64,000 nt of DNA, taken from positions 1,240,001 through 1,304,000 of the forward strand of contig NZ_BMIA01000001.1 in assembly GCF_014641595.1 (NCBI RefSeq). The letters run 5' to 3'. A program made the translations under genes and the position numbers. Under the pieces are notes generated by a model. It saw nothing but the letters and a program-made list of their open reading frames with translations, was not told the DNA's origin and ran no database searches. Of the stretch, positions 53,693 through 63,025 are shown one piece after another; within the stretch, counting starts at the first letter, position 1, and every line of letters starts with the position of its first letter. Source of the stretch: Dyadobacter endophyticus. GTDB lineage: Bacteria > Bacteroidota > Bacteroidia > Cytophagales > Spirosomataceae.

Positions 53693-55303
53693 ATGAAAAG
53701 CGCATATATCAAATCCTTTTTCTCACTGATGGTCCTGGGGTCATTGTTTTCCTGCCATGACCTGGACGTACCAGTAACTTCCGAGCTTACCCCGGATGTG
53801 TTCCCAACCTCGGACGCGCAGTTTGTCAGCGCAGCCGGGCCTGCCTATGTGGCGTTGCGGGGCAATATATCTGTTGAGTTCTTCCACTTGCAAACCCTGA
53901 CCACCGACGAAGCTATTTTCCCTGCGAAAGGGGGCAACTGGTACAATGGCGCGGAGTTCAAAGACCTGCATTACCACTCCTGGACCAAAGACCACAGCAC
54001 CGTAACCGGTAACTGGACCTGGCTGAGCACTATCATCGGTACCGTCAACCAGTCGCTATCCATTCTCAGCAAGAACATGCCCGAGGGGGCACCGAAAAAC
54101 CAGATGCTCGCTGAGCTTAAAATGGTGCGCGCGCTGGCCTATTTCTGGATGATGGACAGCTTTGGCAATATTCCCATTATCACCGAGTACGGCGATTACA
54201 GCGCCCATCCCAATGTGCCGCGTGCGGAAGTGTTCCAATTCCTGGAAGGTGAAATTAAAGCTGCATTGCCCGACCTGAGTGCCACGGTGGATGTGACTAC
54301 TTACGGGCGTCCGACCAAATATCTGGCCAATGCATTGCTGGCCAAAATGTACCTGAATGCGGAGGTATACACAGGTACCAACCGTTACAACGACTGTATT
54401 GCTGCTTGTGACGAAATCATCAATTCGGGAAAATTCGCATTGGAACCGGCAGCGACCTATTTGCAGATGTTCTATCCTAATAATGGTCCGCAAATGAAGG
54501 AATTCATCTTCGCGATCCCGTTCGATGCCACGGCTGCGAATAGCTTTCCCTTCCGCGCTACCAACCTGCACTCGCGATATGATATTCCGAGAGGGCTCGT
54601 TGCGAAGTACAAAATGCCGTTCACCCCCGACGCTGCCGTGTCGACGCTCCCCGAATTTTACAAGCATTTCAACGACGCGAACGATATCCGTAACAAGGAG
54701 TGGCTCACCGGGCTGCAATTTTATGCCGACGGTTCGCCTGTTACCGTCACCACGACGAAAAAGGGGTACGACCAGTTCTACACAGGTGCCGATCCATCGG
54801 CTCCCTATACTTACCAGATCAACATTACGCCGGAGGTCAAACTGCGCCAGGATGTGCCCTCGTTTGATGTCGGAAATGATGAAATCGCCTGGAACATGGG
54901 TTACCGAAACATCAAGTTCCATCCCGACGCGAGTTCGCTGAACCGCAACCAGAACAACGACGTGCCGATATTCCGCCTAGCCGACGCGATCCTGATGAAA
55001 GCAGAAGCAATCCAGCGCGGAGGCAGCGCCACTGGCGGTGCGACGGCGTTGACCCTGGTAAATTCCGTCCGCACAGCGCGCCAGGCTGCCGCATTCACCA
55101 GTCTGACGCTGGAAAACATTTACGAGGAACGCATTCGGGAATTTGCTTCGGAAATGTGGCACCGTAACGACATGATCCGCTATGGCAAGTTTGAAGGCAA
55201 ATGGGGCTTTAAAACGGATTCGGACGTCAATAAGCGAATTTTTCCCATTCCTAATGCTGCATTGCTGCTGAACCGGGCGTTGGTTCAAAATCCAGGCTAT
55301 TGA
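53693..55303 (+). CDS. SusD/RagB-type glycan-binding lipoprotein (PUL 2)
   Basis: A 536-residue surface lipoprotein (lipobox VLGSLFSC, Cys about 20). Typical SusD features: MLAELKMVRALAYFWMMDSFGNIPI, PTKYLANALLAKMYLNAEVY, and the C-terminal RLADAILMKAEAIQRGG and IYEERIREFASEMWHRNDMIRYG. It is the binding partner of SusC. Its gene is followed after 10 bp by an intrinsic terminator that separates it from the GH89 gene. Confidence 0.95.
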   Translation: MKSAYIKSFFSLMVLGSLFSCHDLDVPVTSELTPDVFPTSDAQFVSAAGPAYVALRGNISVEFFHLQTLTTDEAIFPAKGGNWYNGAEFKDLHYHSWTKDHSTVTGNWTWLSTIIGTVNQSLSILSKNMPEGAPKNQMLAELKMVRALAYFWMMDSFGNIPIITEYGDYSAHPNVPRAEVFQFLEGEIKAALPDLSATVDVTTYGRPTKYLANALLAKMYLNAEVYTGTNRYNDCIAACDEIINSGKFALEPAATYLQMFYPNNGPQMKEFIFAIPFDATAANSFPFRATNLHSRYDIPRGLVAKYKMPFTPDAAVSTLPEFYKHFNDANDIRNKEWLTGLQFYADGSPVTVTTTKKGYDQFYTGADPSAPYTYQINITPEVKLRQDVPSFDVGNDEIAWNMGYRNIKFHPDASSLNRNQNNDVPIFRLADAILMKAEAIQRGGSATGGATALTLVNSVRTARQAAAFTSLTLENIYEERIREFASEMWHRNDMIRYGKFEGKWGFKTDSDVNKRIFPIPNAALLLNRALVQNPGY

Positions 55304-55312
55304 TCACTCCCT

Positions 55313-55343
55313 GTCCCCGCGCCGTCCGGCGTGGGGACTTTTT
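55313..55343 (+). terminator. Intrinsic terminator between susD and GH89 gene
   Basis: GTCCCCGCGCC (55313-55323) pairs with GGCGTGGGGAC (55328-55338), one mismatch in 11 bp, with a 4-nt loop and five T residues (55339-55343). The GH89 start codon is only 10 bp beyond the T-run. Read-through would lower enzyme expression relative to SusCD. Confidence 0.85.
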
Positions 55344-55352
55344 ACCTTTAAT

Positions 55353-57608
55353 ATGGCTACTCATTCAAAAGCACCGCTCCGCTTTCGCAGGTTGAAAGCG
55401 GCTATTTTGTTTTGTCTGCTCCTGTCGCTGACGGCAACCGCCATTCAGGCGCAAACCATTATTAGCTCCGGAAAATCGCTGATTTCACGGGTCATTCCTT
55501 CACATGCCGTGCATTTCGAAGTGCAGGAATTGACCTCGTCTTCGGGAAAAGACGAATTTGAAATCGAAAGTATCAATGGGAAAATCATCCTCCGTGGTAC
55601 CAGCGGTGTGGCCGTGGCTTCTGCCTTGTACCACTATCTGACCGAATATGCCCATTGCCAGATCACCTGGAATGGCAGCAACCTTGCATTGCCTGAAAAC
55701 CTGCCCACGGTCCCGGCCAGGATACACAAAGCAACCGTGTACCAATACCGTTACAACCTCAATTATTGCACCTTTAATTACAGTATGAGCTGGTGGGATT
55801 GGGAGCGTTGGCAGAAGGAGATCGACTGGATGGCCCTGCATGGCATCAATATGCCCCTGGCTATTACCGGCGAAGAGTATACCTGGTTGCAAGTGTATCG
55901 CGACATGGGCTTCACGGACGACGATCTCAAAGATTTTTTCAGCGGCCCGGCCTATTTCGGGTGGTTCTGGATGGGTAATCTCGACGGCTGGGGCGGCCCG
56001 CTGCCGCTCAGCTGGATGGAAAGCCACAAAACCTTGCAGCAGCAGATCGTACGCCGCGAGCGTGAGCTGGGCATGAAGCCTGTGCTGCCCGCGTTCACCG
56101 GACATGTGCCCGCGGCTTTCCGCAAGAAATATCCCAATGCCCAACTGAAAGCTACCAACTGGAACAACGGGTTTGGCGATACCTACATCCTCGATTCGCA
56201 GGATCCGCTTTTTGCCGAACTGGGCAAGCGTTTTCTGGATAAACAAAAGGAGCTTTACGGTACCGATCACCTGTATTCGGCCGACACATTTAATGAAAAT
56301 GAGCCACCTACCGACGACCCGGCCTATCTGTCGAAGCTTAGCGAGCGGATTTACGAGGGCATGCGACAGGGCGATCCGGAAGCTGTGTGGGTAATGCAAG
56401 GCTGGCTGTTTTACAGCGACCGCAAGTTCTGGAAAGCTCCGCAGATCGAAGCATTGCTGAACGCCGTGCCCGACGACAGGATGATTCTGCTGGACCTTGC
56501 CGCCGAGATCGAGCCGGTATGGAAGCGCACGGGCGCATTTTATGGAAAGCCCTGGATTTGGAATATGCTCAACAACTTCGGGGGTAATGTAAACCTTTTT
56601 GGTCGGCTCGACGGCGTCGCACAAGGCCCGGCGGCCGCCTGGAACGACCCGGCCAAAAAGCGCATGGAAGGAATCGGACTTACCATGGAGGCTATCGAGC
56701 AAAATCCGGTGATCTATGAGCTGACCATGGACCATACCTGGCGCACGACGCCCATCGAGCTCGACGAATGGCTCCCGCGTTACGCGCGCAACCGCTACGG
56801 GAAGGCCGACCCCGATCTGGAAAAGGCCTGGCAAGTGCTCAGACGCACGGCTTACAACGGCAAAGACATCCGCGATGGCGCCGAATCGATCGTTACAGGC
56901 CGCCCCACACTAGATTCGTCGACGGTGTGGACGCGTACCCGGCTGAACTACGCCCCGCAGGAACTGCTGCCCGCCTGGGACCTGTTCATGAATGCCGCAC
57001 GCCAAGGCCCCGTTACGGACGGGTTCCTATACGACCTTACAGACATCTCGCGGCAGGTACTGGCAAACTATGCATTGGTTCTACAAAAAAGATGGGTAAC
57101 CGCATACCGTGGGGGCGACCGGGCTGCATTTGCAAAACACAGCCGGGCATTCCTCGGACTGATCTCCGATATGGACGAACTGCTGGCGACTCAAAAAGAT
57201 TTTATGCTCGGGCCATGGATCGCCTCAGCCCGGAAATGGGGCACCAACGACGCCGAAAAGGCCCTGTATGAGCAAAATGCCCGCGACCTGATCACACTCT
57301 GGGGCGACGCGAAGAGCCCGCTGCATGAATACTCCAACCGCCAGTGGAGTGGTCTGCTGAATGATTTTTACAAGGTACGGTGGGAAAAGTTCTTTGCTAT
57401 GGTGAGCGGGGCGATGGACAAAGGCAGGGAACCCGATTTTAAAGGTTTCGAAGAATCGATCGCACAATGGGAATGGGAGTGGGTAAAAACGCAGAAGGAC
57501 TTCCCGATCATCCCGAAGGGCAAAAGCGGCGATGTAGCCCTCAAAATGTATAGCAAATATAGCCGGCAAATCAAGGATAGTTACAGTGGGCGCTTGGAGG
57601 GAAATTAG
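55353..57608 (+). CDS. GH89 alpha-N-acetylglucosaminidase
   Basis: A 751-residue exported enzyme (signal region LKAAILFCLLLSLTATAIQA). The NAGLU fold is evident: N-terminal domain, a (beta/alpha)8 domain beginning YRYNLNYCTFNYSMSWWDWERWQKEIDWMALHGINMPLA (shown here only as a run of conserved aromatic residues from about 135), and a helical C-terminal domain. The catalytic pair is visible: Glu315 in TFNENEPP and Glu446 in TMEAIEQNPVIY, which align with human NAGLU Glu316 and Glu446. It removes terminal alpha-linked GlcNAc, pointing to glycoprotein- or glycosaminoglycan-type substrates. It follows susD across a terminator and precedes the GH95 gene. Confidence 0.95.
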   Translation: MATHSKAPLRFRRLKAAILFCLLLSLTATAIQAQTIISSGKSLISRVIPSHAVHFEVQELTSSSGKDEFEIESINGKIILRGTSGVAVASALYHYLTEYAHCQITWNGSNLALPENLPTVPARIHKATVYQYRYNLNYCTFNYSMSWWDWERWQKEIDWMALHGINMPLAITGEEYTWLQVYRDMGFTDDDLKDFFSGPAYFGWFWMGNLDGWGGPLPLSWMESHKTLQQQIVRRERELGMKPVLPAFTGHVPAAFRKKYPNAQLKATNWNNGFGDTYILDSQDPLFAELGKRFLDKQKELYGTDHLYSADTFNENEPPTDDPAYLSKLSERIYEGMRQGDPEAVWVMQGWLFYSDRKFWKAPQIEALLNAVPDDRMILLDLAAEIEPVWKRTGAFYGKPWIWNMLNNFGGNVNLFGRLDGVAQGPAAAWNDPAKKRMEGIGLTMEAIEQNPVIYELTMDHTWRTTPIELDEWLPRYARNRYGKADPDLEKAWQVLRRTAYNGKDIRDGAESIVTGRPTLDSSTVWTRTRLNYAPQELLPAWDLFMNAARQGPVTDGFLYDLTDISRQVLANYALVLQKRWVTAYRGGDRAAFAKHSRAFLGLISDMDELLATQKDFMLGPWIASARKWGTNDAEKALYEQNARDLITLWGDAKSPLHEYSNRQWSGLLNDFYKVRWEKFFAMVSGAMDKGREPDFKGFEESIAQWEWEWVKTQKDFPIIPKGKSGDVALKMYSKYSRQIKDSYSGRLEGN

Positions 57609-57729
57609 CTTTGGCAAACCTTCGGAGGTTTACCTTACTGATAAGAAAGCTTACTACTTGGCTGATATACGAGAGTCCCTTTACGTAAATCTGTATTTCT
57701 TTGCATTGTCTAATTTTTTTAAACTATCT

Positions 57730-60700
57730 ATGAAAGTCTTTAAAAGTATTGTGATCGGAATTTTCCTGATTGTCTGTTGTTGCAATGCCCTCCATGCGCA
57801 GCACAATCACTCCGAAGGAGTAATGTTTTCCGCAGAGAGCGGAATTTGGCAGGCAAGGCACTCGCCGGAATTGGACCTGACCGATGAGATTACTTTGGAA
57901 GCGACCGTGTATCTGCCTGCAAAACAGCATGAGGGTGCCCGGATTATCGATAAGTTTCAATCCAACAACGGATCCGGCGGTTTTGTCCTTGGAATTGGCA
58001 AGGACAACAAGCTGTGGATGGTAGCCGGCCAGGAACATCTTTCAAGCCAGCATAGCATTCCGCTTAATCAGTGGGTCAGGCTGGTCGGCACGTTCAGCAA
58101 ATCGAAGGGCCAGTTTAAACTCTATCTGAATGAAAATGAAGCAGCGGCTTCAACCAGGACGCCTCTTTTGCCGATGACGCGTACCAATTTTCCCTTGCGG
58201 ATCGGGTCCGATTCCGATGGGAGAAACAATTTCGCGGGCAGGATTCGGCAGGTCGCGGTATATGGGCAATACCTTAGCAAACAGCAAGTGCTTGCCAGCA
58301 GAAGGCCAACTCAGCCGATTCTGGAATGGCGTTTTGACGCTGAAAGCCAGAGTGAATATGCAAGCGCGATGCGTGGAGGACAAAAACTTGTGAAGTTGCG
58401 GAAAGTTACGGGTGTCGAGCGGTTCGGTGATACCTCCGATATACTCTGGTACCGTAATCCGGCAAATCAGTGGGAAACGGCGTTACCCATCGGCAACGGA
58501 AGGCTGGGCGCGATGATCTTTGGCGGCCCGGACAGGGAACGCCTCCAATTGAACGATATTACCGTTTGGTCAGGGAGCCCTCAGCCCGATGCGGACAGAC
58601 CGGATGCTTACAAGCATTTGCCGGAGGTAAGGAAGGCTATCCGTGACCAAAATTATATGCTGGCAGAGAAACTGACCGATGCGTACATGACCTCTCCGGC
58701 GCCCTACACTGCTTCCTACCAGACTTTGGGTGATCTGTCGCTGCAATTCGAACTGCCCAAAGGCGCGGCTACGCAATACAAAAGGTGGCTCGATATCGGC
58801 AGAGCTATTTCGGGCGTATCCTTTAAGATTGGAGAGACACTTTTCAGCAGGGAAACATTCAGCAGCGCAGCCGATCAGGCAATTGTCAGTTTAATAAAAA
58901 GCTCCGTAAAAGGTGGTGTCTCTTTTACATTGGACCTCACGCGACTGGAAAATTCGGTTACAGTAGCACAAGGTTCAAATATGCTCGTCATGAAAGGCAA
59001 CACGGGCAAAACGTTGGATTACGAGGTACAGATCAAGGTGGCGCTGACCGGCGGATCGGTGAAGGCGACCGGTAATGAACTGGCGATCAAAGATGCCGAC
59101 CAGGTTATGCTGTATCTGACAGCCGGAACTTCCTATACACTGGATCCTGCCAAAGCGTACAGAGGCGAAGACCCGCATGCCCGCGTATCGCGGCAAATGG
59201 CGGTTGTTTCCGGCAAGTCGTATCAGGAACTGCTGGGACGTCACATCGCCGATTATCAGCAATATTTCAACAGGGTGAGGCTCGATTTGGGTAATTCGGA
59301 TGCCGCCGCCCTCCCGACCGACGAGCGACTCATGCAATACGGCGACGGCAAAAAAGACCCGTCGTTTGCGTCGCTTTTCTACCATTATGGACGGTACCTT
59401 CTGATTTCTTCCAGTCGCCCCGACAATCTGTTGCCGTCCAATTCGCAGGGAATCTGGGGCGACGGGCTATCGCTTCCCTGGCTGTGCGATTATAAATCCA
59501 ACATTAACTACCAGATGAATTACTGGCCGGCAGAGCAGTCGAATCTTTCGGAACTACATTTGCCGATGCTCCGGCAGACGCAAAGCCTGCAAGCAGCTGG
59601 TGCCAAAACGGCGAAAACCTATTTTGGCCCTGAAACACCGGGCTGGTATTATGGCTATACCACAAACGGCTGGGGCTGGACCAGTCCCGGTGCCTGGCTT
59701 CCCTGGGGCGTTTTTGCGGGAGGCAGCGGGTGGGCATGCCAGCATCTTTGGGAGCACTATGCCTTTACAAGGGATAAGCAGTACCTTCAAAGCATCTATC
59801 CAACCCTGAAAGGTGCCGCCGAATTTTACCTGGCGACCATGATCGAGGACGAAAACGGCAACCTGATCACCTCCCCATCCACGTCTCCGGAAAATACTTT
59901 CAAAACCGATGACGGTCAGAAAGGAAGCGTTTCGGAAGGGAATACGATGGAGCGATCCATTATCTGGGATTTGTTTGATAATATCGCTCATGCAACGCAA
60001 GTGCTGGGCGCCGATGCTGATTTTGGCACAAAGGTGGCTGCGGCAAGGGATAAAATCCGAAAGCTTCAGATCGGCCGAAACGGTCAGTTAATGGAGTGGG
60101 GCAAGGACTGGGATATGAATTCGGATGATCCCGAGCACAGGCACGTTTCCCATTTGTTCGCATTGCACCCTGGCCATCAGATTACCGCACTAGGGACGCC
60201 GGAACTCGCGACGGCGGCAAAGAAATCTCTGCAACTTCGTGGAAACGACGGAACCGGCTGGTCGATCGCATGGAAAGAAAACTTTTGGGCGCGCTTAAGG
60301 GATGGAAACCAGGTGCACACGCTACTATCCAACCAGCTCAGATACACCGGGCAAACCAGGACTATCATGGCAGGGGCTGGCGGTACATACCCCAACCTGT
60401 TCGATGCGCACCCGCCGTTTCAGATCGACGGGAACTTCGGGGCCGTATCGGGGATGACGGAAACGCTTTTGCAGAGTATGGAAACCTACGCTCCCGACAA
60501 GTATATCATCGATTTGCTACCCGCACTGCCATCCCAATGGGCGGCGGGGTCGGTCCGGGGACTCAGGGCCCGAGGAGGTTTTGAAATAGGGATCCAATGG
60601 GCGGATGGCCTGCCTGCCAGGGTGGCTGTCGAATCGTTGAACGGGGAGAAATGCGTGGTACGCTCTGCGGTTGCACTGGCCGTAGAAGGTGCCCAGCTTA

Positions 60701-60780
60701 GTTCAAAACCGGATAAGAACGGATTTCTATTAGAGTTTGACACCGAAAAAGGAGGGGTGTACCAGCTGATTAAAAAATAG
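57730..60780 (+). CDS. GH95 alpha-L-fucosidase with N-terminal LamG-like domain
   Basis: A 1016-residue exported enzyme starting at the ATG at 57730, which opens directly on a signal peptide (MKVFKSIVIGIFLIVCCC). Residues about 30-225 form a concanavalin-A/LamG-like module (ITLEATVYLPAKQHEGARII, RIGSDSDGRNNFAGRIRQVA). The GH95 part begins with the family's entry motif WYRNPANQWETALPIGNGRLGAM (conserved P-x-G-N-G). Catalytic residues known from AfcA align with Asn591 and Asn593 (NINYQMNYWP), Glu721 (STSPENTF) and Asp900 (IDGNFG). It cleaves alpha-L-fucose or alpha-L-galactose ends. It lies 121 bp after the GH89 gene. Confidence 0.93.
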   Translation: MKVFKSIVIGIFLIVCCCNALHAQHNHSEGVMFSAESGIWQARHSPELDLTDEITLEATVYLPAKQHEGARIIDKFQSNNGSGGFVLGIGKDNKLWMVAGQEHLSSQHSIPLNQWVRLVGTFSKSKGQFKLYLNENEAAASTRTPLLPMTRTNFPLRIGSDSDGRNNFAGRIRQVAVYGQYLSKQQVLASRRPTQPILEWRFDAESQSEYASAMRGGQKLVKLRKVTGVERFGDTSDILWYRNPANQWETALPIGNGRLGAMIFGGPDRERLQLNDITVWSGSPQPDADRPDAYKHLPEVRKAIRDQNYMLAEKLTDAYMTSPAPYTASYQTLGDLSLQFELPKGAATQYKRWLDIGRAISGVSFKIGETLFSRETFSSAADQAIVSLIKSSVKGGVSFTLDLTRLENSVTVAQGSNMLVMKGNTGKTLDYEVQIKVALTGGSVKATGNELAIKDADQVMLYLTAGTSYTLDPAKAYRGEDPHARVSRQMAVVSGKSYQELLGRHIADYQQYFNRVRLDLGNSDAAALPTDERLMQYGDGKKDPSFASLFYHYGRYLLISSSRPDNLLPSNSQGIWGDGLSLPWLCDYKSNINYQMNYWPAEQSNLSELHLPMLRQTQSLQAAGAKTAKTYFGPETPGWYYGYTTNGWGWTSPGAWLPWGVFAGGSGWACQHLWEHYAFTRDKQYLQSIYPTLKGAAEFYLATMIEDENGNLITSPSTSPENTFKTDDGQKGSVSEGNTMERSIIWDLFDNIAHATQVLGADADFGTKVAAARDKIRKLQIGRNGQLMEWGKDWDMNSDDPEHRHVSHLFALHPGHQITALGTPELATAAKKSLQLRGNDGTGWSIAWKENFWARLRDGNQVHTLLSNQLRYTGQTRTIMAGAGGTYPNLFDAHPPFQIDGNFGAVSGMTETLLQSMETYAPDKYIIDLLPALPSQWAAGSVRGLRARGGFEIGIQWADGLPARVAVESLNGEKCVVRSAVALAVEGAQLSSKPDKNGFLLEFDTEKGGVYQLIKK

Positions 60781-60789
60781 CGGGCTTAG

Positions 60790-60822
60790 GTAAGCGTTTG
60801 CAGGCCTCTCGCGAACGCTTAC
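60790..60822 (+). terminator. Hairpin downstream of GH95 gene (possible PUL 2 end)
   Basis: GTAAGCGTTTGC (60790-60801) and GCGAACGCTTAC (60811-60822) pair over 12 bp with one G-T wobble and a 9-nt loop, 10 bp beyond the GH95 stop codon. No T-run follows, so factor-dependent termination or transcript protection is more likely than classical intrinsic termination. The rest of the 262-bp gap to the next sigma gene is A+T-rich without a convincing promoter. Confidence 0.5.
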
Positions 60823-61042
60823 ATAAGCTACTTGCCTGGGTGCTGCGGCAAATTCACCAAATTTCACTGAGATTTGGGCAAAATTGTATTAGTCTTCTAA
60901 AATAAATATTATTCCTTTGTATTGTTTAATATTAGGCTGATGTGCCGAATCCGGTTTTTGAAGAAACCTCGCGCTCGGACATTTTCATAGGATTAAATTG
61001 CATGCAGTAAACCCGGTTCGCGATTAAAATTTGGCATGAGCT

Positions 61043-61645
61043 ATGTCAGTGACCTCTTTGATAAGTGATGATGAATTGGTGAGAAACCTCGCGATGGGAG
61101 AGGATTGGGCATTTTCGGAGATCTACCGCAGATACTGGAAGAAGATGTTCCGGCAAGCTTTTTCAAAAACCGGATCCGACGATGCCGCCAAGGAGATCGT
61201 TCAGGATATATTTCTGGATTTGTGGCAGCGCAAGGGAAGTGCGCAAATTCTGGAATTGGAGCGATATCTTTTTAAAGCCGTCAAGTTTCAGGTACTGGAC
61301 TTCTATGATAAACAGATCGTCGGTAAACGGCACCGTGAAGCGCTCTGGGCGAAATTCGGGGAGGAAGTGACCGACTCGGTCGAAGATCAGCTGGCCTTTG
61401 AAGAGCTCAATGGAAGAATCCTGGAATGCATTAATGGTTTTTCGGAAAAAACGCGCGAGATTTTTACACTCAACCGCCTGGAAGGCAGGACGGTAATAGA
61501 AATAGCCCGGCTGCTGAATTTGCCAGAAAGGACCGTCGAATACCACATCACCGTTGGCCTGCGCCATCTACGCGGGCATCTTAAAGAATATATCATCGTC
61601 TTTTTTGCCCTTGCCACTTCTCTGATGATCAGGAAAGGCTTGTGA
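61043..61645 (+). CDS. ECF RNA polymerase sigma factor (PUL 3)
   Basis: A 200-residue sigma-70-family factor. Region 2: DWAFSEIYRRYWKKMFRQAF and AAKEIVQDIFLDLWQRKG; region 4: FSEKTREIFTLNRLEGRTVIEIARLLNLPERTVEYHI. It ends in a hydrophobic tail (YIIVFFALATSLMIRKGL). It heads a third sigma/fecR/susC set, directly following PUL 2. Confidence 0.92.
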   Translation: MSVTSLISDDELVRNLAMGEDWAFSEIYRRYWKKMFRQAFSKTGSDDAAKEIVQDIFLDLWQRKGSAQILELERYLFKAVKFQVLDFYDKQIVGKRHREALWAKFGEEVTDSVEDQLAFEELNGRILECINGFSEKTREIFTLNRLEGRTVIEIARLLNLPERTVEYHITVGLRHLRGHLKEYIIVFFALATSLMIRKGL

Positions 61646-61795
61646 ACCTAAATCCTGTCATTGGATTAAAGGAAGATTTTTTACGACTTTCTTTAATATT
61701 AATATAAACTTTCAAATATATTTTTACACCATTTGCGGTGCGGAGGGCTTTTCCCTACTGGGTATATGACAGTCGGATATTAAGCCTTGCCTGCA

Positions 61796-62836
61796 ATGAA
61801 AAAGAAGCCCAGGAAGTTTTTACATCTTTTACGAAAATACCAGAAAGAGCAAACCACTCCCGAGCAAACCAGGATGATGGATATCTGGTATGACTCCATC
61901 GATTACGATCAGAAGCAGAGTGCGCTGGATGCGGATCCGGGCATTGAGCACGAAATTTGGGACCGGATCGGACAAAAACGTCTGGACCAGCCGGAGGCCG
62001 GAAGGCGTCGCCTGCTTTGGCGGCCGGCCTACCTGTTCAGGGGTGCTGCCGCGGCGGTAATTTTGCTGCTCGCTACATTTTTGATTTATAACAATCGTTC
62101 TGCCGACAAACCTGTGATCGCAGGGATTGCCGCCGAGGCTATCGCGCATTTAAATACAGTTACCAACGACCGCGATACATCCCTGACCATCGCCCTTTCG
62201 GACGGAAGCAAATGCCGGTTGGCCGCCGGTTCCTCGCTTTTTTATCCATCTGCTTTCGAAGACACCAGCAGGGTCGTGTATCTGAAAGGTGAGGGGTATT
62301 TTGAAGTGGAAAAAGATGCCGGAAGGCCATTCCTGGTGTATTCCGACAATATCGTAACGCGGGTGGTAGGCACGAGTTTTACGGTCAAAAAGCTCAAAGG
62401 AACAAGCAATATCGAAGTGGCGGTATATTCAGGGAAAGTCATTGTTGAGAAAACGAAGAAGCAAGTGGGGGAGGCCTCCGGCAAGTCGGTGCTGCTGACC
62501 CCGAACAAAAAAGTGACGTATCTGTCTCATGATGATAGTCTTGTGCCAGGCTTGATGGACGAACCGGCCCTGCTGCCCGATTACAGCAATGTGGATCTCA
62601 CCGAAACATTCACGTTCAGGGAAGTGGCGGTTTCGGATATACTTGCATTGTTTGAAAAGGCTTACGGCGTCACATTCGTCGTAAGCTCGCCGGAAGTAAA
62701 AAATTGTATCGTCACGGCCGATATGTCGCAGGACGCCGGTTTGACTTCGAAACTCGAAATCCTATGCGCGGCAATTAACGCAGATTTCGAGGTCAGGGAC
62801 AACCATATTGTAATCTCGGGCCCGGGATGCCGATGA
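61796..62836 (+). CDS. FecR-family anti-sigma factor (PUL 3)
   Basis: A 346-residue anti-sigma factor; the ATG at 61796 is preferred over the TTG at 61787. N-terminal cytoplasmic helices (1 to about 80), a membrane segment (GAAAAVILLLATFLIYNNR, about 83-101), the FecR domain (SLTIALSDGSKCRLAAGSSL, VVYLKGEGYFEVEKDAGRPF, VVGTSFTVKKLKG) and a C-terminal DUF4974 segment (TFREVAVSDILALFEKAYGV). It pairs with the sigma factor 150 bp upstream. Confidence 0.92.
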   Translation: MKKKPRKFLHLLRKYQKEQTTPEQTRMMDIWYDSIDYDQKQSALDADPGIEHEIWDRIGQKRLDQPEAGRRRLLWRPAYLFRGAAAAVILLLATFLIYNNRSADKPVIAGIAAEAIAHLNTVTNDRDTSLTIALSDGSKCRLAAGSSLFYPSAFEDTSRVVYLKGEGYFEVEKDAGRPFLVYSDNIVTRVVGTSFTVKKLKGTSNIEVAVYSGKVIVEKTKKQVGEASGKSVLLTPNKKVTYLSHDDSLVPGLMDEPALLPDYSNVDLTETFTFREVAVSDILALFEKAYGVTFVVSSPEVKNCIVTADMSQDAGLTSKLEILCAAINADFEVRDNHIVISGPGCR

Positions 62837-62905
62837 TAGCTGAAATAAGTTCAACCTAAATCACAAATATGAGACAATAACTATCAGACCCACCACCATC
62901 AAAAA

Positions 62906-62935
62906 GGCCGGAAAATGTTGGAGCATTTACCGGCC
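62906..62935. other. 12-bp hairpin in the leader of the PUL 3 susC gene
   Basis: GGCCGGAAAATG (62906-62917) and CATTTACCGGCC (62924-62935) form a 12-bp stem with one mismatch and a 6-nt loop. On the plus strand no T-run follows; on the minus strand the stem is followed by five T residues (plus-strand AAAAA at 62901-62905), so it reads as an intrinsic terminator for an antisense transcript crossing the start of susC. Confidence 0.5.
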
Positions 62936-63025
62936 GTAAGTCCAGCTGTGCTCTTGAGCGATTGACAGTCAAGCAAGAGCCTGGTCTTTTTGTCAAACCT
63001 TCTTAAGTTTTAACGGTACAAAAAA

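Noticed and set aside
55500..56834. 444-codon open frame antisense to GH89
   Set aside because: It is a codon-bias shadow of the GH89 gene, with no signal peptide or family motif, while GH89 has full catalytic residues.
57586..57729. Upstream extension of the GH95 gene overlapping the GH89 stop
   Set aside because: The signal peptide begins exactly at the ATG at 57730; the added 48 residues are non-conserved leader.
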